The position numbers and the translations under genes were made by a program. Of a stretch of DNA of 64,000 nucleotides, positions 42,262 through 49,162 are shown piece after piece. Origin of the DNA: Actinomycetota bacterium (lineage in GTDB: Bacteria; Actinomycetota; UBA4738; HRBIN12); the NCBI GenBank assembly GCA_035640355.1, contig DASQWI010000016.1, positions 1 through 64,000 on the forward strand. The letters run 5' to 3'. The notes under the pieces were generated by a model. It was not told where the DNA came from and did not search any database. It saw nothing but the letters and a program-made list of their open reading frames with translations. Positions within the stretch are counted from its first letter, which is position 1. Each line of letters starts with the position of its first letter.

Positions 42262-42888
42262 TTACGCGCCGGGCCGGCGTGATAGCCGATCACGTTCTGC
42301 GTCGGCAAGGGAATCGCGCCGTTCGGCTTCCTCGATTCGCGATATGTCGAAGACCGACATCACGGTCTCGAAGATGCTAAGGAACCCGGCGGCGAACGAC
42401 AGAAGGATCGCCCACGCGAGGTCCTCGCGTGTCGGGTGGAGACCGCCGACGGCCCACGGCGCCACGATGAGGAACGCTGCCAGCGCGGTCGTGACGAGTT
42501 CCATCACCAGGAATCCCGGAGAGCGTGACGCGCGGCTGACTCCGCCGACCCGGACGAGCGAGTCGACGTTCGCCGCGATCAGCGTCACGCACAGGATCGC
42601 GAACAGGATCCTGCTCCATACGAGATCGAGAGCGACAAGCGAGAGTGACAGGCCGAGCGGGATCGCGAACACGATCAGCGTGATCCGCGTCCCGGCTCGA
42701 AGGTACGGCTCAACTATGGCACGTACGTGTTCGAGCCGGCGAAGGCCCGACTCGATGTAGAAGAAGATGCCGACGAAGAACAAGCCGATGAGCGTCGCCG
42801 AGACCTCGGCCATGTTCAGCAGGAACGCGTCGGTCACCGGTTGCACGGTCGAAGCGTAGTATTCGCGCGCGGGGAGCTCTTGCGTCAC
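42262..42888 (-). CDS. Hypothetical membrane protein (four to five TM helices)
   Basis: A 208-residue membrane protein. Hydrophobic segments include AEVSATLIGLFFVGIFFYIE, TLIVFAIPLGLSLSLVALDL, ILFAILCVTLIAANV and ELVTTALAAFLIVAPWAVGG. The tail is charged (ISRIEEAERRDSLADAERDR). No family recognised. GTG 42888 overlaps the stop codon of the GNAT gene in a GTGA quartet, so it is coupled to that acetyltransferase. Confidence 0.75.
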   Translation of the reverse strand: MTQELPAREYYASTVQPVTDAFLLNMAEVSATLIGLFFVGIFFYIESGLRRLEHVRAIVEPYLRAGTRITLIVFAIPLGLSLSLVALDLVWSRILFAILCVTLIAANVDSLVRVGGVSRASRSPGFLVMELVTTALAAFLIVAPWAVGGLHPTREDLAWAILLSFAAGFLSIFETVMSVFDISRIEEAERRDSLADAERDRLSRRPGA

Positions 42889-43394
42889 CGTTCGACGAGC
42901 TCGTCCGCGAGCATCTCCATGAGCATGCCGTCGTGCCACGTGCCGTCGGGGCCACGCTCGTACGAGCGCATGACGCCGACCTTGCTGAACCCGACCTTCT
43001 CGTACGCGCGGATCGCCGCGTTGTTATCCGCCGCCGGATCGATCGTCAGCCGATGATGGCCCCGATTGGCGATCAGGTGCTTGGCGAGAACGCGGATCGC
43101 CTCGGAGCCGATGCCCTGGTTATGTCGAGTCGTCGTCAGGAAGATGTCGATGCTCGCGTGGCGATACATCGGATCGTCCTCTTCGCCGTACTGGATCACT
43201 CCGACCGCGTCGCCGTCGACCTCGATGACGAAGACCTTCGCGTCGCCGACGAACTGGTCTTCGATTTCCGTGCGCTCGACCCGTCCCCATCGCCGCGCCA
43301 CCTCGGGCTCACGAAGGATGGACAGCAGCACGTCGACGTCGTCGGTCCGACCCGGGCGGAGCACGACACGAGGCCCGTTCAGCACGAGGCCCAC
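42885..43394 (-). CDS. GNAT acetyltransferase (RimJ/AAC(6')-like)
   Basis: A 169-residue GNAT protein. The beginning NGPRVVLRPGRTDDVDVLLS and the core SIDIFLTTTRHNQGIGSEAI (acetyl-CoA loop) and LTIDPAADNNAAIRAYEKVG are characteristic. GFSKVGVMRSYERGPDGTWH resembles the C-terminus of aminoglycoside 6'-N-acetyltransferase-like enzymes, though many such proteins acetylate other amines. GTG 43394 is the start. It is translationally coupled to the following membrane protein. Confidence 0.9.
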   Translation of the reverse strand: MGLVLNGPRVVLRPGRTDDVDVLLSILREPEVARRWGRVERTEIEDQFVGDAKVFVIEVDGDAVGVIQYGEEDDPMYRHASIDIFLTTTRHNQGIGSEAIRVLAKHLIANRGHHRLTIDPAADNNAAIRAYEKVGFSKVGVMRSYERGPDGTWHDGMLMEMLADELVER

Positions 43395-43489
43395 GGATTA
43401 TGGGGAGGTGGTGGCGGATCGGTGCAAGCTGATGCCTTCGCCGCCCGGATGTGACTCCAGCGCCATGCCCGGTCCCCCTTCCCGTCGGG

Positions 43490-43918
43490 TCAGCCCTCGA
43501 GCAACTTCTTGAGGCTCCCCAGGACCGTCGTCCAGCTCGTCTCGGAAACGGCCTTCGTCTCCTCGGACGGGAGGTTCGTTTCGGAGACGGTGAGCTCGGT
43601 CCTTCCGTCACGTTCGGCCAGCGCCCACGTCACCTCCTGATAGTGCTCGGGCCGATCCGGTAATCCCGAGAGATCGCTCCAGTGCGTGTGGACGAGGAGC
43701 CGATCCGGTTCGATCCGGACGATCGTTCCCTTGTCCACGTAAGGCTTGCCCTGCCACTCGCCCGTATGGACGATGTCGCTTCCCTCGGTCCAATCGCTCT
43801 GCGTGTCGACGCCGAAGAACCACTGCTTGATGATGCTCGGCGTCGTCAGCGCTTGCCAAACCTCGACAGCGGGCGCCTCGATCTCGACGGAGGCGCTCGC
43901 GTTCAGGTCCGTGGGCAT
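43490..43918 (-). CDS. SRPBCC/AHSA1-domain protein
   Basis: A 142-residue START-like (AHSA1) protein: ASVEIEAPAVEVWQALTTPS, KQWFFGVDTQSDWTEGSD and YQEVTWALAERDGRTELTVS. The fold has a hydrophobic pocket that binds lipids or other small molecules. The C-terminus SWTTVLGSLKKLLEG is the usual closing helix. The ligand is unknown. AAAGGAACGAC precedes ATG 43918. Confidence 0.9.
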   Translation of the reverse strand: MPTDLNASASVEIEAPAVEVWQALTTPSIIKQWFFGVDTQSDWTEGSDIVHTGEWQGKPYVDKGTIVRIEPDRLLVHTHWSDLSGLPDRPEHYQEVTWALAERDGRTELTVSETNLPSEETKAVSETSWTTVLGSLKKLLEG

Positions 43919-43970
43919 GTCGTTCCTTTCAACCGCGCGTTCTGGATTGGATTCCGTCGCTCATGGACCC

Positions 43971-44017
43971 CACGGTACGTGATGTGTGTGGAACGCCACG
44001 GTACGCGATGTGCGTGC
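43971..44017. repeat. 21-bp imperfect direct repeat
   Basis: CCACGGTACGTGATGTGTGTG (first 20 bases at 43971-43990) recurs at 43997-44017 as CCACGGTACGCGATGTGCGT plus G, with three changes and a 26-bp period. It lies in the region between the AHSA1 and PrmC-like genes, which diverge, and could be a tandem protein-binding site. Confidence 0.6.
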
Positions 44018-44062
44018 GACGGACCCCAGCATCCGCGTGGCGTTGACCGATAATGCGCCACG

Positions 44063-44890
44063 GTGACGATCGCCGACGGGAAGATGGCCGATCGCGAGCT
44101 TTCGCGGGCTCGCGTCGTCGACTCGCTTTCGCGGGGAGGCTTCGTCTCGCCGGATGCGGAGGCCGACGTGCTCATCGCGGCCGCGGGGGAAGGCGTCGGC
44201 CCGCTCGACGAGCTCGTGAGGCGGCGACTCGGTGGGGAACCGCTCGCGTGGATCACGGGATCGGTCCGGTTCTGCGGGGCGCGGATCCGCGTGCGCCCCG
44301 GCGTGTTCGTGCCGCGGCCGCACACCGAGACCCTGGCGATCCGCGCGTCGGCGTTGTTGCCGGACGACGGCAACTGCGTCGACCTGTGCACGGGCAGCGG
44401 TGCCGTCGCCGTGGTGGTGATGGCTGCGCATCCGGGCGGGAACGTCGTGGGTACCGACATCGACCCTGTCGCCGTCGCATGTGCTCGCGAGAACGGCGTC
44501 GACGCACGGCTCGGCGATCTCGACGAACCGCTCCCCCACTCGCTGCACGGTCGCGTCGACGTCATGACCGCCGTCGTGCCGTACGTGCCCACGGAAGCAC
44601 TGCACCTGCTGCCCCGCGACGTGCTGGCGCACGAACCTCGCCGTGCCCTCGATGGTGGAGACGGCGGGACGGCGATGCTCGGGCGTGCGGCCGAAGCGGC
44701 CGCTCGATTGGTCCGGCCGGGCGGGAGCGTGCTGCTCGAGCTCGGCGGAACCCAGGCGGATCCTGTGTCAGCGCGGCTGCGCGCACCGGGGTTCGAGGCG
44801 ATCAGGGTGCACCGCGACGACGACGGGTTCGACCGCGCCCTCGAAGCGCGAAAGGCATCGACGTCTTCAGTCGAGGGGCGCGAGCTGTAG
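44063..44890 (+). CDS. PrmC/HemK-like N5-glutamine methyltransferase, atypical
   Basis: A 275-residue class I SAM methyltransferase. The PrmC-like N-terminus includes LVRRRLGGEPLAWITGSVRF and VFVPRPHTETL. The SAM site is CVDLCTGSGAVAVVVMAAHP with VVGTDIDPVAVACAREN. The catalytic motif that is NPPY in PrmC reads VVPYVP here, as in the 'putative protein N(5)-glutamine methyltransferase' subgroup. The target is therefore uncertain. GTG 44063 is the start; the last 24 bp overlap the convergent sigma factor gene. Confidence 0.85.
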   Translation: MTIADGKMADRELSRARVVDSLSRGGFVSPDAEADVLIAAAGEGVGPLDELVRRRLGGEPLAWITGSVRFCGARIRVRPGVFVPRPHTETLAIRASALLPDDGNCVDLCTGSGAVAVVVMAAHPGGNVVGTDIDPVAVACARENGVDARLGDLDEPLPHSLHGRVDVMTAVVPYVPTEALHLLPRDVLAHEPRRALDGGDGGTAMLGRAAEAAARLVRPGGSVLLELGGTQADPVSARLRAPGFEAIRVHRDDDGFDRALEARKASTSSVEGREL

Positions 44891-45778
44891 CTCGGCGAGT
44901 CGGTCGGGATCGGCGATCATCGAGATCTCCACGATCGCCCCGGCCGACACCGTGCATTCGAACACCACGCGCGGCCTCCCCTCGGAGGACCACACCAGAC
45001 CGGCGAGGCCATCGACGAGCATCGGTCGCGCCGCTCGCGCTCGCCCGACGAACGTCTCGGCCACCGAGCGCGCGCCGCGGACCAGGGTGGGCGAGCCGAT
45101 CGCCGCAGCAGCTTCGTCCGCCCGAAGGACGACGTCTGGATCGAGCACCGCGAGCAGCGCGTCGAAGTCTCCGCCGCGAGCGGCAGCGAGGAATGCAGTC
45201 ACCACTTCCCGCTGACGGACGCGGGTCGCCGCATCGATCGCCGGCGCGGCATCGATCTCCGACGCCGCACCGGTCGCCGGGGCCGCACGAACGCGGCGAC
45301 GCGCGCGGCTCGCCAGCTGTCGTGCCGCGTCCGGTGAACGACCGACGATCGTTGCGATCTCCTCGAACGGCACCGCGAACATGTCGTGCAGGACGAACGC
45401 GACGCGCTCCGGCGGCGAGAGCGTATCGAGAACCACGAGCATGGCGAGTCCTACCGAATCGGCCATCAGGACGTCATCCTCGGGGTTCGACGACTCGACG
45501 TCATGACGCTCCCCGACCTGCTCGTCGAGCGATACCTCGAGTCGCGATCGCCGTGACCGCAACATGTCGAGACACACCCGGGCGACCACCGTCGTCAGCC
45601 ATCCTCCGAGGTTGTCGATCTCGGCTGCGCCCGACCGGCTGAGGCGCAGCCACGCCTCCTGAACGGCGTCCTCCGCCTCGCTCGCCGAACCGAGCATGCG
45701 GTACGCCACAGCGCTGAGATGCCGTCGGCTCTCCTCGAACCGTTCGGTCAGCCAACCGTCGTCGTTCCTGGTCACCAT
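44867..45778 (-). CDS. ECF sigma factor with C-terminal SnoaL-like domain (ECF41/SigJ type)
   Basis: A 303-residue sigma factor. Region 2 is RRHLSAVAYRMLGSASEAED with AVQEAWLRLSRSG and WLTTVVARVCLDMLRSRRSR; region 4 is LSPPERVAFVLHDMFAVPFE and IATIVGRSPDAARQLASRAR. The SnoaL/NTF2-like C-terminal domain (REVVTAFLAAARGGDFDALL) is the built-in regulator of ECF41 factors. These usually sit next to a carboxymuconolactone decarboxylase, oxidoreductase or epimerase gene. Here a VOC protein gene lies directly upstream. ATGAGGGC precedes ATG 45778; ATG 45796 is also in frame. Confidence 0.92.
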   Translation of the reverse strand: MVTRNDDGWLTERFEESRRHLSAVAYRMLGSASEAEDAVQEAWLRLSRSGAAEIDNLGGWLTTVVARVCLDMLRSRRSRLEVSLDEQVGERHDVESSNPEDDVLMADSVGLAMLVVLDTLSPPERVAFVLHDMFAVPFEEIATIVGRSPDAARQLASRARRRVRAAPATGAASEIDAAPAIDAATRVRQREVVTAFLAAARGGDFDALLAVLDPDVVLRADEAAAAIGSPTLVRGARSVAETFVGRARAARPMLVDGLAGLVWSSEGRPRVVFECTVSAGAIVEISMIADPDRLAELQLAPLD

Positions 45779-45818
45779 GCCCTCATGACGGAACAAACCG
45801 CTCCGGTGTGACGGCGCC

Positions 45819-46220
45819 TCAGCCAGTGAGGTCGCTGAAGAGCGTCAGCTGCAGCCCGGCCGGAGCCTCGAGTCGGGCGTTGAGCGAGCTCCACGGCGTT
45901 CGAGTCGGCTCGGCGAGAACCTTCGCGCCGGCCGCCGCGAGCTCAGCCGTGAGTGCTGTGCTGTCATCGACCTTGAACGCGATGCGCACGTGTCCGGCGA
46001 CGCGACGACCGACCTCGACCTCGTCGATGTAGTCGGCCTGGAGCGGATCGGCGAGCTCGAGCGTCGCGCGGCCTGCGTCGAGGATGGTGACCCGCCCGCC
46101 GCCGCCCGACACGAACTCCGCGTGCTCGCGCAGGCCGAGCACGTCGCGATAGAAGCCGAGCGCTTCGTCGTAGTCCTCGGCCGTGACGACGACACGCATC
46201 TCGTGAACCCGTTCGGACAT
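45819..46220 (-). CDS. VOC family protein beside ECF41 sigma
   Basis: A 133-residue VOC protein: EMRVVVTAEDYDEALGFYRD, RVTILDAGRATLELADP, GHVRIAFKVDDSTALTAELA and PAGLQLTLFSDL. It lies 40 bp upstream of the ECF41 sigma gene on the same strand and may be its operon partner or target, as small enzymes often are for ECF41. The substrate is unknown. Confidence 0.87.
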   Translation of the reverse strand: MSERVHEMRVVVTAEDYDEALGFYRDVLGLREHAEFVSGGGGRVTILDAGRATLELADPLQADYIDEVEVGRRVAGHVRIAFKVDDSTALTAELAAAGAKVLAEPTRTPWSSLNARLEAPAGLQLTLFSDLTG

Positions 46221-46247
46221 CGCTCTTCTCCTAATTCAGTGCCGAAG

Positions 46248-47054
46248 CTACCGGTTGATCTCGACCGGCGTGCCGAGCGGGAGGTCGAGCAGTGCACGCA
46301 TGTCGTCGTTGTAGACGCGTACGCACCCGTGCGAAACCGCCTGCCCGCGGTTGCTCGCATACGGCGTGCCGTGGACCGCCATCCGGCCCTGTCCGGGCCA
46401 ATCCGAGAGAACCGGTGAGAATCCGGAGAGTCCGAGCGCCATGATCCCGTACGGATTGTTCGGGTTCTCGTAGGGGACCTTCACCCAGACGTAGAACCGT
46501 CCCACGCCGGTCGGGTACTGCTCGGTTCCCACGCCGACGCGGAACGAATTGGCGAGCTCGTCGCCCTCGTAGTGACGGAGCACGCGACGCGAGAGGTCGA
46601 CCTCGATGCGCTGCTCTCGCTCGCGGATCTCCACTTCGTCGGACTTCACCCACGCCGACGTGCCGTTCGGCCGGAGTGGGAGGAGCACCTCGAGCCATTC
46701 CACGCCGTCGCGGCGGGTGGCCCCGTCGATCAGCAGCGGCGCGAGCTGACCCATCGGGTTCTGTGTGTCGAACGAGAAGTCCGGGCCCCCACTTTGTCCG
46801 GGCATCTCCCACATCGGCGTGTATCGCGATCGCGGCACGGCGACGAAATCGCCCTGCTCGGGCAGGATCCGTTGGGGTTTCTGCCCGGGGTCGGCGGCCG
46901 GTTGCGGCGATTCTGTTGACTGGGACTCGGCTTGGGCTTCGTGTTCGGGCTCGGGCTCGGGCGAGCCGGCTATCTGCGGCGTTGTTGCTGCGGACGAGCA
47001 CGCCACGAATAGAAGCGTGAGCGCCAGGACGAGCGAGGATGACCGGCCACGCAC
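46248..47054 (-). CDS. Lipoprotein L,D-transpeptidase (YkuD domain)
   Basis: A 268-residue secreted enzyme. The N-terminus LVLALTLLFVACSS contains a lipobox (FVAC) with Cys19, so a lipid anchor is likely. A Pro/Glu/Gln-rich linker (residues 30-62) follows. The YkuD domain ends with HGTPYASNRGQ then AVSHGCVRVYN, with catalytic Cys244 and His228/His242. It cross-links meso-diaminopimelate stem peptides of peptidoglycan (3-3 links) or attaches proteins. A short SH3-like region (WMEMP-like, WLEVLLPLRPNGTSAWV) precedes the catalytic domain. Confidence 0.92.
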   Translation of the reverse strand: MRGRSSSLVLALTLLFVACSSAATTPQIAGSPEPEPEHEAQAESQSTESPQPAADPGQKPQRILPEQGDFVAVPRSRYTPMWEMPGQSGGPDFSFDTQNPMGQLAPLLIDGATRRDGVEWLEVLLPLRPNGTSAWVKSDEVEIREREQRIEVDLSRRVLRHYEGDELANSFRVGVGTEQYPTGVGRFYVWVKVPYENPNNPYGIMALGLSGFSPVLSDWPGQGRMAVHGTPYASNRGQAVSHGCVRVYNDDMRALLDLPLGTPVEINR

Positions 47055-47072
47055 GCGAGCATCATTGCACCG

Positions 47073-47450
47073 CTACGCGGGACCCTCCACGTTCACTACT
47101 GGCTCGCCACGTCCGGAACGAACGACGACGGCCGTTCCCCCAACGTCGGACGGATTGGACTCCCGATGCACCGACCCACTCGGCACGAATAGGAAGTCAC
47201 CGGGACCGGCCTCACTCACGTTCGTTCCGCCCGGTCCCGATTCCATCCGCAACCGCCCGGTCATCACGTAGATCACGGACTCGTAGTCGCCGTGATGGTG
47301 CCATCCAGAGACCATGCCGGGGTCCGTGTGCACGAGCCCGCCCCACGTGCTGTCGGTGGCAACCGCCTCCTCCCGACGCATCCCCGACGTCGGCGCACCG
47401 GCGCGTCGACCGGTCTCGTCGATGTGCACCACCGGGTCGGCTTCGCCCAT
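47073..47450 (-). CDS. Cupin-domain protein
   Basis: A 125-residue single cupin. Motif 1 is GWHHHGDYESVIYVMTGRLR and motif 2 GPGDFLFVPSGSVHRESNPS, with the His and Glu metal ligands in place. The start ATG 47450 follows GGGAGCG; longer frames would overlap tRNA-Leu. The function is unknown; small cupins of this type often act on or bind small oxygenated compounds. Confidence 0.87.
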   Translation of the reverse strand: MGEADPVVHIDETGRRAGAPTSGMRREEAVATDSTWGGLVHTDPGMVSGWHHHGDYESVIYVMTGRLRMESGPGGTNVSEAGPGDFLFVPSGSVHRESNPSDVGGTAVVVRSGRGEPVVNVEGPA

Positions 47451-47522
47451 CGCTCCCTCTCTTCGTTCGCCGCGCGGATGATGACACGTGGCGGCAAGTC
47501 GGGACTTGTACCATCGTCGTGC

Positions 47523-47605
47523 GCGGGCGTGGTGGAACGGTAGACACGCCGGCTTTAGGTGCCGGTGCTCGAGAGAGCGTGGGGGTTCGAGTCCCTCCGC
47601 CCGCA
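47523..47605 (+). tRNA. tRNA-Leu (TAG)
   Basis: The acceptor stem GCGGGCG (47523-47529) pairs with CGCCCGC (47598-47604), with discriminator A. The anticodon loop CTTTAGG gives anticodon TAG. A long variable arm (TGCTCGAGAGAGCG) confirms a class II tRNA. CCA is not encoded. The last bases recur just downstream. Confidence 0.95.
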
Positions 47606-47636
47606 CGATCATTCAAGTCCTCCGCCCGCACGATCA
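47595..47636. repeat. 17-bp duplication of the tRNA-Leu 3' end
   Basis: CTCCGCCCGCACGATCA occurs at 47595-47611, covering the last acceptor bases of tRNA-Leu, and again at 47620-47636. Such partial copies of a tRNA 3' end arise at integration sites. Element copy 2 begins about 100 bp further on. No integrase gene is present, so past integration is inferred only. Confidence 0.6.
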
Positions 47637-47740
47637 ACACTCGAGCCACGGCTCCCGCAAAAGGACCGCAAAGACCGAAGAGGTACTCACGGGCGCGGCG
47701 ACTACCGCGCCTGAGCGCGCACCTATAAGTGGCTGCTGGA

Positions 47741-49032
47741 TGGACGCGGAGCTCGACCGCTACGGCGGCGCGCGTTCCGCGGCCTCGAGCACCGTGCCGT
47801 CCGAACGGGAGAACCTCGGCAGGTCGTCCACGATCTGCACCGAGAACCGCTTGTGGTGGATCAGCCCGTGGTGTCGCCGACACAGCAGCACGAGGTTCGA
47901 CAGCGCGGTTGGACCACCGTTGGTCCAGTGGACAACGTGGTGCGGGTCGCACCACGAAGGTGGTCTGCCGCAGTCGGGGAAGGCACACCCGCCGTCTCTG
48001 ACGATCAGCGTCTTTCGGATCCACGGCGGGGTGATTCGGGTGGTCCGTCCCACGTCGAGCGGTCTCGAGTCGGCGTCGGTGATCACCCTCGTCACCTGGG
48101 CATCGCACGCCCACGTCAGCGCGTCCGCCGCGGAGATGGCGCCGACGTCGGTGAGCCGCCCGGCAAGCCGCGCGCCGGCGGACCGAGCGGTGCCCGGACT
48201 GTTCTCCCTTCGACCGAGGCTCCCCGCGTCGATGGTGACGATGACGTGGGGACGCTCCCCGGCCACCGTCGGCCGGCCCGAGGAGTCGAGCCACTGGCGG
48301 CAGATCTCGCCCAGGGCGTCGGCCCGGCGACGGGCGGGGGAGCGGGTGTCGGTCCGGTCGTTGGAGCGAACCTCCGCGTCCTGCACCGCTCGGAGCGCGG
48401 TGATCATTACCTGGGTCGTCTCGGCGTTCAGGTCGCCTGAGAGCCTGCCCCGGCCGGGGAGGGTGGGTGTCAGGAACAGCTCCTGGCGATCGTCCTCGGC
48501 CTCGTCGGCGTGGTCGTGGCGCCACCGCGTCACCGTGTCCTTGAGTCCCTCGACAGGCATCGTTCTCGCCGCGTCGACGAGCTGTGCTTCCGAGCGCGAG
48601 AACGCTTCGGGCGAAGCGTCACGGGCGTGCGCCAGCAATGACACCGCTGACGATGAAACGTCGCCCGAGGCAGTGCATCCGCAGCAACCGGCATCGCCTC
48701 CAACGCCCGGGCCATCCGAACGTGACCAGCGGCCGTCGACGGCGCGACGCGATGTCTGGAGGCGAGCCATGATGCCAGCGAGAGATGGCCGTCACGGCTC
48801 CACACCTCGCGCCGTTGCAGCTCGGCGAGCCGACGCGCGCGGGATGATTTCGAGTTGTCGAGTGGCGCGCTCGACTTCGTCAAGATCGGCGACCAGTTGA
48901 TCGTCGGTCAGCGCGGCGTCATCAACGACCAACAAGCCGTCGAGAGCGGACCGCAACTCGCTCATCGCGCGAGTGTGATGGGAGCGAACATGCGTGCGAC
49001 GCTACACCGAGCCACTGACACTCAATCGAACG
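47741..49032 (-). repeat. 13E12-type DUF222/HNH repeat element, copy 2 (inverted)
   Basis: The reverse complement matches 4179-5472 from the 48-bp leader (48985-49032) through the coding region to about 19 bp after the stop. The two copies differ by scattered base changes and by distinct indels, so they are related but not recently copied. The element lies beside tRNA-Leu. Confidence 0.75.
47760..48965 (-). pseudogene. DUF222 / HNH endonuclease (13E12 repeat family), two frameshifts
   Basis: From ATG 48965 the first 40 residues (SELRSALDGLLVVDDAALTD) are in frame. An extra C at about 48,841 shifts the frame, and a base missing at about 48,672 restores it. Between them the correct reading is in a different frame (VWSRDGHLSLASWLASRHRV). 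After 48,672 the rest is open and complete: SPEAFSRSEAQLVDAARTM, AETTQVMITALRAVQDAEV and an intact HNH domain (CAFPDCGRPPSWC, DPHHVVHW, CRRHHGLIHH). So copy 2 keeps a whole nuclease domain but a broken N-terminus, the reverse of copy 1. A GTG or ATG inside could still allow a shortened nuclease. Confidence 0.85.
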
Positions 49033-49106
49033 ATCGCTGCGAACGACTTCATGGAGACGAACCGAACGACTTCACGGAATGCGACTAGGAGAATGTGACT
49101 GAATGT

Positions 49107-49131
49107 GGACTGGTGGAGGCTCCACTAGTCC
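49107..49131 (-). terminator. Stem-loop downstream of the sensor kinase
   Basis: GGACTGGTGGA (49107-49117) and TCCACTAGTCC (49121-49131) form an 11-bp stem with one G-A mismatch (G-U in RNA) around a GGC loop, 32 bp after the kinase stop codon. No T-tract is present. Confidence 0.6.
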
Positions 49132-49162
49132 TTGCGACGAACGGACCGATCGATCCTGCGAG

